Shown here: positions 1 to 9,900 of the stretch, piece by piece
How the letters are laid out: every line of letters begins with the position of its first letter
Position numbering within the stretch: the stretch's first letter is position 1
Source: Phycisphaerae bacterium
GTDB taxonomy: Bacteria; Planctomycetota; Phycisphaerae; UBA1845
Length of the DNA stretch: 64,000 bases
Direction of reading: 5' to 3'
NCBI GenBank assembly: GCA_029260015.1
Contig: JAJDEB010000032.1
Location: forward strand, 1 to 64,000
Translations under genes and position numbers: made by a program
Notes under the pieces: generated by a model
The model's database searches: none
The model's input: only the letters and a program-made list of their open reading frames with translations
What the model was told of the DNA's origin: nothing

Positions 1-632
1 ACTCGGGGTTCTGTCGCTGGAAACTGCTGAAATACTGCGATGAACACGACATCGGCTACGTCGTCGGAATCGGTCGCAACAAGGTGCTCGAACGCCTGAC
101 GCTTCTGCACACCGTGTTCGCCAGTTCACGTTTTGTTCTCACCGGGAAGAAGCAGCGGTACTTCGGCGAAGTGCGCTATGCGGCCAAGACGTGGGATCGC
201 CAGCGTCGCGTGATTGTCAAAGCCGAGTATTTGCCCAAGGGGCCCAACACCCGCTTCGTGGTGACCAATCTCAAAGGTGCGCCGAAGCAAATCTACGACG
301 GCTTGTACATCCAACGCGGCGAGATGGAGAATCGCATCAAAGAGCAACAACTCGGCTTGTTCGCCGATCGCACGAGTTGCCACAAGTTCGTTGCGAATCA
401 GTTCCGCCTGCTGCTCGCGTCAGCCGCCTATGTCTTGATCGAGGATCTGCGTCGGGTGGCACTTCGCGGCACGGAACTCGCTCGTGTACAAGTCAGTACC
501 ATCCGATTGAAGCTCTTCAAAGTCGCGGCGCGGGTGCGTGTAAGCGTGCGCCGAATCGTATTGCACCTGTCGAGCAGTTACCCGTATCAACCAATCCTGC
601 AACGCATCATTGCCCGCCTCGTCCCCTCGTAA
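1..632 (+). CDS. IS1380-family transposase, C-terminal part (cut by left window edge)
   Basis: The reading frame is open from base 3 of the window, so the listed GTG at 84 is only an internal codon. The first residues read SGFCRWKLLKYCDEHDIGYV, followed by VVGIGRN; this resembles the block after the second catalytic Asp in IS1380-type DDE transposases. The remaining residues match the family C-terminus in style (KGPNTRFVVTNL, then YIQRGEMENRIKE, which carries the catalytic Glu region, then an Arg/Leu-rich tail). The product would cut and join IS ends. About 210 residues are visible, roughly half of a full IS1380 transposase. The right end of the element should lie shortly after the stop, but I could not define its terminal repeat because the left end is outside the window. 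Family recognition is from memory of conserved blocks. Confidence 0.85.
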   Translation, partial: SGFCRWKLLKYCDEHDIGYVVGIGRNKVLERLTLLHTVFASSRFVLTGKKQRYFGEVRYAAKTWDRQRRVIVKAEYLPKGPNTRFVVTNLKGAPKQIYDGLYIQRGEMENRIKEQQLGLFADRTSCHKFVANQFRLLLASAAYVLIEDLRRVALRGTELARVQVSTIRLKLFKVAARVRVSVRRIVLHLSSSYPYQPILQRIIARLVPS

Positions 633-762
633 CCCAAAAACAATCCCGAAAATCAACTGGGGGAAAGGGGGCCCTGCGCGCCGAAGTGAACATCAATCAA
701 CAAAACCAACCCATTCAAGCGCGAAGTATCAGAAAACTCGGCCAGACTCGCACTCATGAAAT

Positions 763-1155
763 ATGCAGGTTAGCACTGGAGTTTGGCATGTTGACACCGA
801 GTGTATTTATGACGCGAGTGACTACGTCAAAGTCGTGAATAGGCTGGCGTTATTAACGAGGCGCGATTTGGTGCTGGACAACGTTGAAGCGTATTTTGAA
901 GAGGACGCTTGGGTGCGTTTCGAGATTGATGGAGTCAGGTTCGACTGGGCCCTTGAGGTAGATGATGATTGGATCGACACGAGCATATTTGAGCGATTCG
1001 CCGAACTATTAGCCCAGTGTCCGTCTGAACGACGTTTCCTTGTAAGCGAATCATCGGCGCAGGATTTCGTTTTGATTTGTCCGACCGACGAAGAATTTGG
1101 TTTGCTTGGCTCCATGACGCCTGTTCGTTTCGGACCCATCTTGGCAACGAATTAG
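763..1155 (+). CDS. Orphan hypothetical protein, 130 aa
   Basis: I do not recognise this protein. It is acidic, rich in aromatic and beta-prone segments (VRFEIDGVRFDWALEVDDDW) and has no signal peptide or membrane segment. The frame has a stop two codons upstream of the ATG, so this ATG is the first possible one; no convincing ribosome site precedes it. It sits between the IS1380 remnant and a convergent orphan gene of similar style. Small acidic cytosolic proteins in such places are often immunity-type or cargo proteins, but nothing here proves that. Confidence 0.5.
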   Translation: MQVSTGVWHVDTECIYDASDYVKVVNRLALLTRRDLVLDNVEAYFEEDAWVRFEIDGVRFDWALEVDDDWIDTSIFERFAELLAQCPSERRFLVSESSAQDFVLICPTDEEFGLLGSMTPVRFGPILATN

Positions 1156-1183
1156 GGTCGAAATGCCAGTTTTGCAAAGTACT

Positions 1184-1681
1184 TTATTCAAGCTCGGCGA
1201 CGTTCGCTTTGATCGCGTTCGCAAGTGCCGACCGATTCATTGCAATTGACGAGGCGCTCTCGATGGCTTGAAAATCTGAGACCTTGCGCACGATATCCCT
1301 GATGTAATTGGGCGAAAACGACCAACCCTCAATCAACGAACCCCCGATGTCGAGGGTCACGTTTACATTCTCGAACTTACAACGAACCCATGCCGTGCAC
1401 TGGTCGGAGAAACCAAACGGCAGGTAAAGCGTGTCTACAACTTGGGCTTCTTCAACCACTTCAAGCCATTGCGAAAGTAGAGTTCGGATCGCACCTCGCA
1501 GTGCTTCGACAGACATGTTGTCTAAATCATTGCAAGCTCCAAGTGCGATGTAATACGAATCGCAACGATGCTCGCCTCCAGGAAACTTCAAGACAAGGTC
1601 ATCGTGGAGGCTATTGTTAGGCTCAAAAATTAGTTGAATTATCTCATTCACAATTGGGATTGTGTACCAAGAACACTCCAA
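1184..1681 (-). CDS. Orphan hypothetical protein, 165 aa
   Basis: Not recognised. The sequence is soluble and acidic, with a well-mixed composition that looks like a real protein (HRCDSYYIALGACNDLDNMS; WSFSPNYIRDIVRKVSDFQ) and a C-terminal helix rich in Ala. It is convergent with the 130-aa orphan and ends 28 bases from it. Base composition here is more AT-rich than the megasynthase region, which fits an accessory segment next to an insertion sequence. An immunity-type protein is one possibility, but it has no diagnostic motif. Confidence 0.55.
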   Translation of the reverse strand: MECSWYTIPIVNEIIQLIFEPNNSLHDDLVLKFPGGEHRCDSYYIALGACNDLDNMSVEALRGAIRTLLSQWLEVVEEAQVVDTLYLPFGFSDQCTAWVRCKFENVNVTLDIGGSLIEGWSFSPNYIRDIVRKVSDFQAIESASSIAMNRSALANAIKANVAELE

Positions 1682-1807
1682 TGACCAGAAAGAATTTCAA
1701 GAGCCTTCTGCTATGAATTTCCCGTGCAACCAGCATTTAGGATCTCGGTATATGATAGCGTTAGCAATTCAAGGGCCGTTCAAACTGAACTGAAAGGTGG
1801 GTCAATC

Positions 1808-2494
1808 ATGTCAACCAATTTGCGCGCTCGAATTTCTATGGCTGCTCTTGCATTATGTCTATGTCTTACTTTTGCGGTGGCTGCCCGCGCGGACGGGAAT
1901 AGCAAATCACAGTCAAGCACGGTCGAAACGAGTTTGAAGGATGCAGTTCATCTACAAATTGAGATTGTGGAAGTGGCGGCTAAGACCCTTTCGGCTACGA
2001 CTGATCAGGTGGCAGACAGTGACAAGATGATCACAGCGGTGCGCGGCGCGGTTAAAGACGGAACCGGGCGAGTTCGCTATACGTTCGAAGCGCCTACCGC
2101 CATCGGAAGCCCGCTAAGCTTGACGGCTGGCACAAAGGAGCCGTTTCTCAGAAACCTTGTGCAGACGAAAGAAGGGCGTACGAATTCTCAAGTGGATTAT
2201 AAGGACACGGGTTGTTCCATCGATGTTCAAACGAAGTGGCTTGGCACGTCTCCAAAAGATGGTATTGGCATGACATGGCGCCTTACGCTCGAAGATTTGG
2301 AGACCGAGAGCGGCGTTGAGATTTCAGAGAATGTACAAGCGCCTATATTCATTTCTCAAAGGATTGAAATGACTTCGATTGTGGTACCGGGGAATGCAAT
2401 CGCGTTTCGAATAGGGGCGCAACGCCCGCTGACGGATGATGCGCGCGTGTTCGTTGTTCTTGCCAAAATCACGCTTCCGGAATCGGAATCTTAA
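1808..2494 (+). CDS. Exported hypothetical protein, about 228 aa
   Basis: The ORF track starts at 1724, but the ATG at 1808 is better: it follows AAAGGTGGG by a normal spacing and begins a classic signal peptide (basic MSTNLRARIS, then AALALCLCLTFAVAARA, cleavage near AxA). The mature part looks beta-rich (SGVEISENVQAPIFISQRIE; AIAFRIGAQRPLTDDARVFV). I do not recognise a family. The pattern with 'LQIEIVEVAAKTL' near the mature N-terminus resembles secretin/type II/III-associated beta domains only loosely. The stop is followed after 8 bases by a long palindrome that may also end transcription. Probably periplasmic or cell-surface. Confidence 0.75.
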   Translation: MSTNLRARISMAALALCLCLTFAVAARADGNSKSQSSTVETSLKDAVHLQIEIVEVAAKTLSATTDQVADSDKMITAVRGAVKDGTGRVRYTFEAPTAIGSPLSLTAGTKEPFLRNLVQTKEGRTNSQVDYKDTGCSIDVQTKWLGTSPKDGIGMTWRLTLEDLETESGVEISENVQAPIFISQRIEMTSIVVPGNAIAFRIGAQRPLTDDARVFVVLAKITLPESES

Positions 2495-2502
2495 TATCTG
2501 AA

Positions 2503-2560
2503 GTAGGGTCCGCTGTGCGGACCATTTGGAATGAATGACGGTCCGCACACCGGACCCTAC
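2503..2560. repeat. REP-like palindrome, GTAGGGT family (copy 1)
   Basis: Two 21-base arms at 2503-2523 and 2540-2560, starting GTAGGGTCCGC and ending GGACCCTAC, are reverse complements with one mismatch and enclose a 16-base loop. It lies between two convergent genes, 8 bases after one stop and 10 before the other. The same architecture and GTAGGGT termini recur at 35504-35568 with a different inner sequence. It could fold as a strong hairpin and act as a bidirectional terminator, but there is no T-run. Confidence 0.85.
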
Positions 2561-2570
2561 GCGCGTATCT

Positions 2571-3200
2571 CTAGTGTGGCGTGCTGCCGTTGGCCGTTAC
2601 TTGTTCGATGAGTTGTTGGAGCTGTTTGACCTCGAAGGGTTTTCGGAGGAAGCCGGCGAAGCCTTCTTGTAATAGGCTTTGGCATTGGCCTTCGGTGTGG
2701 GCGCCGCTTACGGCGATTAGTTTGGCGTCGGTTAGTTGTTCGTTGGAGCGGAGCGTCTTGACTATGTTTTTGGCGTCCACGTCACGCAGTGAAACGTCCA
2801 CTACGATTACGGATGGATGATGCCGCTGGGCTAGGATGCCGGCTTCGAAGGCGCTGTCGGCGACGTTGACGGAATAATCACCGCCGGCAGTGAGCGCTTC
2901 GGTCAATACGGATGAGAATCCGGCGTCGTTGTCGACGATCAACACATTTAGCGAATCGAGTTCCAGCCCGTCGGTCGGGATACCGTGTTCCTTCATGAAG
3001 CGCACGAGTTGATCGACGGGGATGCGGCGATCCTTGCTGCCGGGAATGCGATACCCGCGAAGCTGCCCGCTGTCGAACCATTTGGAAACGGTACGCGGCG
3101 CGACGCTGCAAATCTTCGCTACCTGGCCAGTGGTCAGTACGGCTTTTCGACTGGTGCCATTGGCCGGCCGTGACAGCTTGTTGTCTTGCGTGTTACCCAT
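2571..3200 (-). CDS. Excisionase-type HTH plus receiver-domain regulator, 209 aa
   Basis: A two-domain regulator in the reverse of the usual order. Residues about 20-75 form a MerR/excisionase-type winged helix (VLTTGQVAKICSVAPRTVSK, then RIPGSKDRRIPVDQLVRFM). Residues about 84-205 form a CheY-like receiver: acidic pair VDND near 89-92, likely phospho-acceptor Asp135 in VVDVSLRD, the Ser of VSG and Lys187 in LRKPF. It would bind DNA in response to phosphorylation by a histidine kinase. I chose the ATG at 3200 (preceded by GGAACGCG) over the track's TTG nine codons upstream. No kinase is adjacent; the nearest is the soluble kinase at 22.8-23.7 kb, so partnership is only a guess. Confidence 0.85.
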   Translation of the reverse strand: MGNTQDNKLSRPANGTSRKAVLTTGQVAKICSVAPRTVSKWFDSGQLRGYRIPGSKDRRIPVDQLVRFMKEHGIPTDGLELDSLNVLIVDNDAGFSSVLTEALTAGGDYSVNVADSAFEAGILAQRHHPSVIVVDVSLRDVDAKNIVKTLRSNEQLTDAKLIAVSGAHTEGQCQSLLQEGFAGFLRKPFEVKQLQQLIEQVTANGSTPH

Positions 3201-3926
3201 CGCGTTCCATTCAAGTGACGCGCCCAAACGATTGGGCGGTGTTGCCGTTTGAATCAGCCGTCTGGATCAGCCGTTTGGTTTACCTGTGCAGTTCGTGCGG
3301 GTTATCCGCCCATTGTTCGCTATCGGCATCTGTCGGGACGACATTAACTGCTCGGGCGCACGCATACCGAAGACGGTGGGCCCGCGCAGAGTTATCACTT
3401 CTCGTTCACCTGGATGGAACAATGTGAAATCAGATCAAAAGACTCGGCATGATTGCGCTGCTTCCGCCTGTGCAGCAGTGCGACCACCAATCGATGCTAG
3501 GCAGGCATTTGGCCAAAGGAAAGTTCGAGGACACGCTTGTTACAGGGCCGCGCCAATGGCTTATCTGGTTGAAACAATGACCGACTGTTTCAAGGTCTTA
3601 AAATTCGCCAAAGCCGCGGCAGTTTGGAATTTCAATCGATGCGGTGTCCAAACCATTGCCGAAAGCCACAGCAGCCTGTGAAATGGCCCACATGATCGGC
3701 CCGCCCAGCCGTCAATTTGGGGTGATATCCACCCGGGCAATCCTTTACGTTTTTGACCGCCTGCGATAGAGTACCGTGGCTCGGATGCGGTACCGGTGCA
3801 TACACAGCGCGGAGGAAGTCCGCCGGTTCCCGCCGATCGACGTAAGTCCTTGTCAAACAATAAGCCAGGCATCGCACCACCGCGCCGAATTTGGCGTCGA
3901 ACGCAGGTGGGAGGCATGGCGTAAAA
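3201..3926. other. About 700-base stretch without a supportable gene
   Basis: Several short ORFs on both strands cross this interval (for example 3286-3681 plus, 3561-3917 minus, 3632-4024 minus), but they overlap one another, lack recognisable motifs or ribosome sites, and some run into the tRNA. I see no clear repeat. It must contain the upstream regions of the receiver regulator and of tRNA-Leu. Confidence 0.5.
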
Positions 3927-4010
3927 GCCGGAGTGGCGGAATTGGCAGACGCGCAGGATTCAAAATCCTGTTCTGGCAACAGAGTGTGGGTTCGATTCCC
4001 ACCTCCGGCA
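3927..4010 (+). tRNA. tRNA-Leu (CAA)
   Basis: The 84-base sequence folds as a class II tRNA: acceptor GCCGGAG pairs with CTCCGGC before discriminator A, the anticodon stem AGGAT/ATCCT carries loop TTCAAAA (anticodon CAA), a long variable arm follows (TTCTGGCAACAGA), and the T-arm is GTGGGTTCGATTCCCAC. CCA is not encoded. It lies 92 bases upstream of ispH. The long track ORF 3776-5068 reads straight through it, which shows that ORF's upstream part is not coding. Confidence 0.97.
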
Positions 4011-4102
4011 TTGAGCTTGTTCACGATATTGAACGACCCACCGAGAGAGTGCCTGGGCCCGGCACCTGTTACACCGGGTCATGTGCATTACACGAGAGAC
4101 TG

Positions 4103-5068
4103 ATGGATATCCTGCTTGCCAATCCACGTTGTTATTGCGCCGGAGTTGATCGGGCTGTGCAGATTGTGGAGTTGGCGATCGAAACGTTTGGCGCGCCGGT
4201 CTACGTTCGCAAAGAAATCGTACACAACCAGTTTGTGGTCAATCGCCTTCGCGACCTGGGGGCGGTTTTCGTTGAAGAACTCAGCGAAGTACCGGAAGCG
4301 TCGCTGGTCGTGTTCAGCGCTCACGGCGTTGCACCCTCGATTCATAAAGAAGCCAAGGAGCGTGAACTTCGCGTGATCGATGCGTCTTGCCCGCTGGTGA
4401 CGAAGGTTCATCTTGAGGTGCTGCGATTCGTCAAGGAAGGGTATCACATCGCCTTCATTGGTCGTAAGGGTCACGAAGAAGTTGAAGGCACGATTGGGCA
4501 TGCACCCGATCACATCACCCTGGTTGAAGATGTGTTGCAAGCGGGGACCGTCGATTTACCGGCAGACAAAAAGCTGATGGTATTGATGCAAACGACGCTC
4601 AGCGTTGACGACACCAAGGTTGTGGTGAACGCTTTGCGAGAGCGCTACCCTCGATTGGAATTGCCACCGACCGAAGACATCTGCTACGCCACGCAGAACC
4701 GTCAGGATGCGGTGAAGGAAATGTGCGAGTCGGGCATCGGTTTGCTGCTGGTGGTGGGGTCGCACAATTCGAGTAACGCGGCGCGGTTGGTCGAAGTGGC
4801 CCAGCGTCGCAATGTGCCCGGATATCGAATCGATAACGCCAACGAGCTGGATTCGAAGTGGCTCGAAGGTGTCGAACTGATCGGACTGACCGGTGGGGCG
4901 AGTACCCCGGACGAAGTCGTGCAGTCGGTGATTGTGCGATTGAAGGAACTGGGGGCTGGCGATGTTCGCCCGTGTACCACTGCCGAAGAAAACGTGGTGT
5001 TTCAGCTTCCCCTTGTGCTTAAAGAAGCCGAGGCGCGTTTCCCGACGGGTCAGCCGGCAACAAAGTAA
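4103..5068 (+). CDS. ispH: 4-hydroxy-3-methylbut-2-enyl diphosphate reductase, 321 aa
   Basis: Last enzyme of the methylerythritol phosphate pathway: a [4Fe-4S] protein converting HMBPP to isopentenyl and dimethylallyl diphosphate. The three cluster cysteines are visible in YCAGVDRA (residue 12), DASCPLV and EDICYATQNRQ, as are the substrate-binding SAHGV, the Glu of GHEEVEGT and the late block GASTP. I set the start at the ATG at 4103, giving the family N-terminus MDILLANPRCYCAGVDRA; GAGAG lies just upstream, and the 109 extra codons in the track run through a tRNA. Length is normal. It stands alone, after tRNA-Leu and before the megasynthase cluster, with no evident link to either. Confidence 0.96.
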   Translation: MDILLANPRCYCAGVDRAVQIVELAIETFGAPVYVRKEIVHNQFVVNRLRDLGAVFVEELSEVPEASLVVFSAHGVAPSIHKEAKERELRVIDASCPLVTKVHLEVLRFVKEGYHIAFIGRKGHEEVEGTIGHAPDHITLVEDVLQAGTVDLPADKKLMVLMQTTLSVDDTKVVVNALRERYPRLELPPTEDICYATQNRQDAVKEMCESGIGLLLVVGSHNSSNAARLVEVAQRRNVPGYRIDNANELDSKWLEGVELIGLTGGASTPDEVVQSVIVRLKELGAGDVRPCTTAEENVVFQLPLVLKEAEARFPTGQPATK

Positions 5069-5181
5069 ACATGACAGAATCGGATTTCCAAGAAGCGATG
5101 CGATGATTCCGGCGCGGTTGAATCGCAATCGCAAATAGTCAGCCATTAAGCAACCGTATTAGGGTCCCAGGAAACTTTGTC

Positions 5182-6825
5182 GTGCTCACGCTTTCCTCAA
5201 CGCAATCGCCTTCTCCAACCGCATCGACACAAGTGCGCGGGTATTGGAATGGCGAACCGGCTGATGTTCAATTCGGCGCTAATGCACTCGCAGCCCTGAT
5301 TCACCAATCTGACAAACCAATATTCGTAGTCGAAGTCGAGGGGAAAATCGGTGCGACACACGCTGGCACCGCAACGCTCGGCGGCGATTTGGAAGATGCT
5401 GCCCATCGAATCATTGCGTACGTACCACCCGTCGCAGCCGACCAGCTTGGCGATGCGACGTTTCGTGAAGAGATGGGCGTGCGGTTTGCGTATGTTTCCG
5501 GAGCGATGGCCAACGGTATCGCCTCCGAGCGATTGGTAATCGCGATGGCCCGTGCGGGCATGATGGGTTTCTTCGGGGCGGCTGGCCTGAGTCCGCAGCG
5601 CGTCGAGAAGGCCATTCAAACCATACAAGGCGAAATCGGTGATTTGCCTTACGGTTTCAACTTGATCCACAGTCCCGACGATGCGGCGCTCGAGTCGCAG
5701 GTTGTGGACCTTTATTTGAAATATGGCGTTCATTGCGTCAGCGCGGCTGCGTTTTTAGGTTTGACGCTTCCGTTAATTCGATACCGCGTAGCCGGAATAT
5801 CGCGCGATGAAAATGGCGCGGTGGTAACGCCGAACAGGGTGGTCGCGAAAGTATCGCGCGTCGAGGTGGCCAAACGCTTCCTCGCACCTCCACCGGACGA
5901 CATGCTGGCGAAACTCGTTGAGGGCAACCATATCACCGAGGCGCAGGCCCAGATGGCCCGCGAGATTCCCGTCGCCAGCGACATCACCGCGGAAGCTGAC
6001 AGCGGTGGACACACCGACAATCGTCCGGCGCTCGCATTGCTGCCGACGATGCTGGCCCTTCGCGACACGATGCAGCAGCAACACGGTTACCGCCAATCGC
6101 TACGTGTCGGAGCAGCCGGCGGAATCGCGACTCCGTCATCGGTGGCGGCTGCGTTTGCGATGGGGGCGTCGTATGTCCTTACGGGAACGATCAATCAGGC
6201 GTGCGTCGAATCGGGAACGTGCGATCTGGTGCGCAAGATGCTAGCCGATGCGAGTCAAGCCGACGTAATCATGGCCCCCGCGGCAGACATGTTTGAAATG
6301 GGCGTGCAGGTGCAAGTGCTCAAGCGGGGAACGATGTTCGCCATGCGTGCCAAAAAGCTTTACGAGTGGTATCGCGCGTTCGCAAGTTTGGATGAATTAC
6401 CCGCGGCGAACCGCCAATCGCTCGAACGCGACTATCTGCGCTGCACTATTGATGAGTCGTGGCGAAGCACCAGTGCGTATTTTGCGACCCGCGATCCCGC
6501 ACAGATTCAAAAGGCAGAGCGCGACCCCAAACACAAGATGGCCCTGGTGTTCAGATCGTATCTCGGGCAATCATCCAACTGGGCAAATTCCGGCGACGCA
6601 TCACGTCAAGCTGATTTTCAAGTTTGGTGTGGCCCATCGATGGGTGCGTTTAACGAATGGGTGCGCGGGACGGAATTGGAAAAACCAGAGAATCGTAACG
6701 TCGTCTCGGTGGCGAAGAACTTAATGAACGGAGCGACGGTCCTGACGCGTGCGAACATGCTCCGCGCTCAAGGCGTTCGCGTACCGGCTGAGGCGATGCA
6801 ATATAAACCGCGATTGGCGGACTGA
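5182..6825 (+). CDS. pfaD: PfaD-like enoyl reductase of PUFA/polyketide synthase, 547 aa
   Basis: A trans-acting FMN-dependent enoyl reductase of the 2-nitropropane-dioxygenase fold that saturates enoyl intermediates on a PUFA-synthase-type complex. Family blocks are visible: ARAGMMGFFGAAGLSP (TIM-barrel start), PYGFNLIHSP, SAAAFLGLT, VASDITAEADSGGHTDNRP (flavin/catalytic region), RVGAAGGIATPSSVAAAFAM, GTINQACVESGT and the C-terminal FQVWCGPSMGAFNEWVRGT, which is special to PfaD and the bacterial trans-ER of polyketide synthases. Length matches PfaD. The GTG start at 5182 follows AGGAAA. It is the first gene of the cluster, 107 bases before the PfaA-like gene, whereas in marine gammaproteobacteria pfaD comes last. 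Confidence 0.93.
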   Translation: MLTLSSTQSPSPTASTQVRGYWNGEPADVQFGANALAALIHQSDKPIFVVEVEGKIGATHAGTATLGGDLEDAAHRIIAYVPPVAADQLGDATFREEMGVRFAYVSGAMANGIASERLVIAMARAGMMGFFGAAGLSPQRVEKAIQTIQGEIGDLPYGFNLIHSPDDAALESQVVDLYLKYGVHCVSAAAFLGLTLPLIRYRVAGISRDENGAVVTPNRVVAKVSRVEVAKRFLAPPPDDMLAKLVEGNHITEAQAQMAREIPVASDITAEADSGGHTDNRPALALLPTMLALRDTMQQQHGYRQSLRVGAAGGIATPSSVAAAFAMGASYVLTGTINQACVESGTCDLVRKMLADASQADVIMAPAADMFEMGVQVQVLKRGTMFAMRAKKLYEWYRAFASLDELPAANRQSLERDYLRCTIDESWRSTSAYFATRDPAQIQKAERDPKHKMALVFRSYLGQSSNWANSGDASRQADFQVWCGPSMGAFNEWVRGTELEKPENRNVVSVAKNLMNGATVLTRANMLRAQGVRVPAEAMQYKPRLAD

Positions 6826-6932
6826 GAGTTTAGAAACCCGCGTGCCACATGGCGACATTGCTTGATCGTTAACGAGTGTCGCGATGACTTGCAGGGAGGC
6901 AATGGCCAACGCGTTATTTTGGAGATGTAAAC

Positions 6933-9900
6933 TTGTCGAACAAAAAGCAAAAATCAACCGCGACTCAAAGCTCGATCGAAACGCAGGAGCCCATCGCGAT
7001 TGTTGGGATGGCTTGCCTGTTTCCGCGGGCGGCTGGCGTTAAGAATTACTGGCGATTGATTCGCGGGTTGGAAGATGCCATCACCGACGTGCCCGACACG
7101 CATTGGCCCGTTGATTCATATTTCGATGCCGATCCAAAAGCCCCCGACATGACCTACTGCAATCGCGGTTCGTTCTTGTCTGCCGTCGATTTCGATCCGA
7201 CAGAGTTCGGCATTCCACCAAGTATTTTGGAAGCGACCGATACCGCGCAGCTCTTGGGATTGGTCACCGCGAAAGCTGCCCTCGAAGATGCCGGCTACTA
7301 CGATCGCGAAGGGCACGACCATTCTCGCACGAGCGTCATCATGGGGGTCACCGGTACGCTTGAATTGGTGATTCCGCTGGGAGCGCGCCTGGGGCATCCG
7401 CACTGGCGCAAGGCATTGAAGGATGCAGGCGTTGAAGATTCGGTCGCCGATGATGTCGTCAAGCGCATTTCAAATAGCTACGTGGGTTGGCAGGAGAACT
7501 CGTTTCCCGGTTTGCTCGGTAACGTGGTGGCTGGTCGTATCGCCAACCGATTGGATTTGCACGGGACGAATTGCGTTGTCGATGCGGCGTGTGCGAGTTC
7601 GCTCAGTGCGCTGCATCTTGGCGCAATGGAATTGGCCACGGGTAAGAGCGACATGGTCGTGACCGGTGGCATCGATTCACTCAATGACATTTTCATGTTC
7701 ATGTGCTTCAGCAAGACGCAGGCCCTTTCACCGACGGGTAATGCCCGTCCGTTCGATCGCGATGCCGATGGGACGGTGATCGGTGAAGGTTCCGGCGTGC
7801 TGGTAATGAAACGATTGTCTGATGCCGAGCGCGACGGTGATACGATCCACGCACTGCTGAAAGGGATCGGAACGTCGAGCGACGGTCGATCGCAAAGCAT
7901 TTACGCCCCGCGACCATCCGGCCAAGCTCGGGCACTTCGCGATGCGTACACCCGCGCCAATGTTAAACCGTCTGAAGTCGGGTTGGTCGAAGCCCACGGG
8001 ACGGGCACGAAGGTTGGCGACGCGGTTGAGTTTGAAGCGCTCAAGACGGTTTATACGGAATCATCGAATCAGGATGGAGCTGACGGACCATGGTGTGCGG
8101 TGGGTTCGGTCAAGTCGCAAATTGGTCACACGAAAGCAGCGGCGGGCGCGGCGAGTTTGGTCAAGACTGTCATCGCCTTGCGCAATCGCGTCTTACCCGG
8201 GACGATCAAGGTTAAGTCACCCAGTCCGAAAATGACAGAGAGCGACAGCCCGTTCTATATCAACACCGAGACGCGACCGTGGCTGACGAAAGGCACCCAG
8301 CCAAGGCGGGCGGCGGTCAGTTCGTTCGGGTTTGGTGGTAGTAACTTCCACGCGGTTTTGGAAGAATATCCGCAAACCAATCGCAAACCGGCATGGGACG
8401 GTTCGGTCGAAATCCTAGCACTGTCTGCCAATGATATGACGTCGCTGCAAAATGACGTCGAAGCTTGGCGATCGCGAATCGCAGAAGGCATCAAGCCGGC
8501 TGAGTTTGCACGCGACGTGCATGCATCCCGCAGCGTTTTTAATTCTAAGCATACTCATCGATTGGTCGTGGTGATCGATGACATGGCCAATGCCGGAGAG
8601 TTGCTGAACAAGGTAGCGGCTAAGCTTCAATCGCCCGATTGCCCGAAATCATGGAATCGCGGCAGCGCGTATTACGCCTCCGAGTCAAAACCGGGCAAGC
8701 TCGCGTTTGTGTTTCCCGGTCAAGGCAGCCAATACGTCGGGATGGCTCGCGACATGGCATGCGTTTTTCCTGAAGCGCTCGATGCGTTCGCAATGCAGCC
8801 CGATGGCATGAGCCAACCGATCGGCGCGTTCATTTGTCCGCCGCCGACTTTCGATTCGGCCAAACGCGAAGAGGCCACCGACACGCTTCGTCAAACCGAC
8901 GTAGCCCAGCCAGCCTTGGCTGTCGCCGAGTTGGCGTATCTTCGCATCCTCGAAGACTTCGGTGTTCAAGCTGATACAGTCGCGGGCCACAGTTTCGGTG
9001 AATTGACTGCGCTCCGGGCGGCAGGTCGGATCAATGATGACACACTGTGTCAGCTCGCGAGACAACGCGGGCAACTCATGCGAGATGGTGATGGCGATCG
9101 CGGGACGATGCTGGCTGTGCATGCATCCGCGAATGCTGTGTCTGAACTGATCAAAGAACAAAAAATCGATGTCGTTCTCGCAAATTGCAACGGTCCGAAG
9201 CAAGTCGTGCTTTCCGGAGCCGCAGAGGGCATCGAATCAGCCGCGAATGCCTGTCGCCAGCGTGGATGGCGGGTTTCGCAGCTTGACGTGTCGGCGGCTT
9301 TCCATAGCCCACTGATGCGTGATGCCGCGATCAAGTTTCGCAAGGTGTTAGACAGCATTGAATTCCACAACGGATCGATTGATGTATACGCGAATCGATC
9401 GGGCGGAGTTTATCCTGAATCGAAATCAGCGGCGCTCGATGTGTTGGCTGGCCAACTCGATGCTACGGTTCGGTTTGAAGAGCAGATCGAGGCGATGTAC
9501 GCAAGTGGCGTGCGGACGTTCTTGGAAGTTGGTCCGAAGCGGGTTTTGTGTGGTTTGATAAAATCGATCCTTGGCGATCGAAGCCATCAGACGATTGCCC
9601 TGGATGATTCCAGTTCGCGAAAGGACGGCGTCCTCGACTTGGCGTGCGCTCTTGGGCAACTTGCGGCATTTGGATTCGCAGTTGATTTGTCCAACTGGGA
9701 AGAACTGCCGAAGGACTCGCGCAAACCGAAGATGGCCATCCCGATTCACGGCATCAACTACCGTGCCCCATTCAAAGAACTACCGCCGGTCGCACCAAAA
9801 CCAAAGGCGAATCCGCAGTCCATTGAAACGACCAAAGTGCAGCCGGCGATACCGGTTGTAGCAACAGGCGATTCAGACGGTCGTACCATTCACACGGAAA

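Noticed and set aside
3286-3681. 131-aa ORF in the long gap before tRNA-Leu
   Set aside because: Composition without hydrophobic core or motif, no ribosome site, overlapped by several equal-size ORFs on both strands.
3776-4102. Upstream part of the 430-aa ORF containing ispH
   Set aside because: It reads straight through tRNA-Leu(CAA) and has no homology-like features; IspH begins at 4103.
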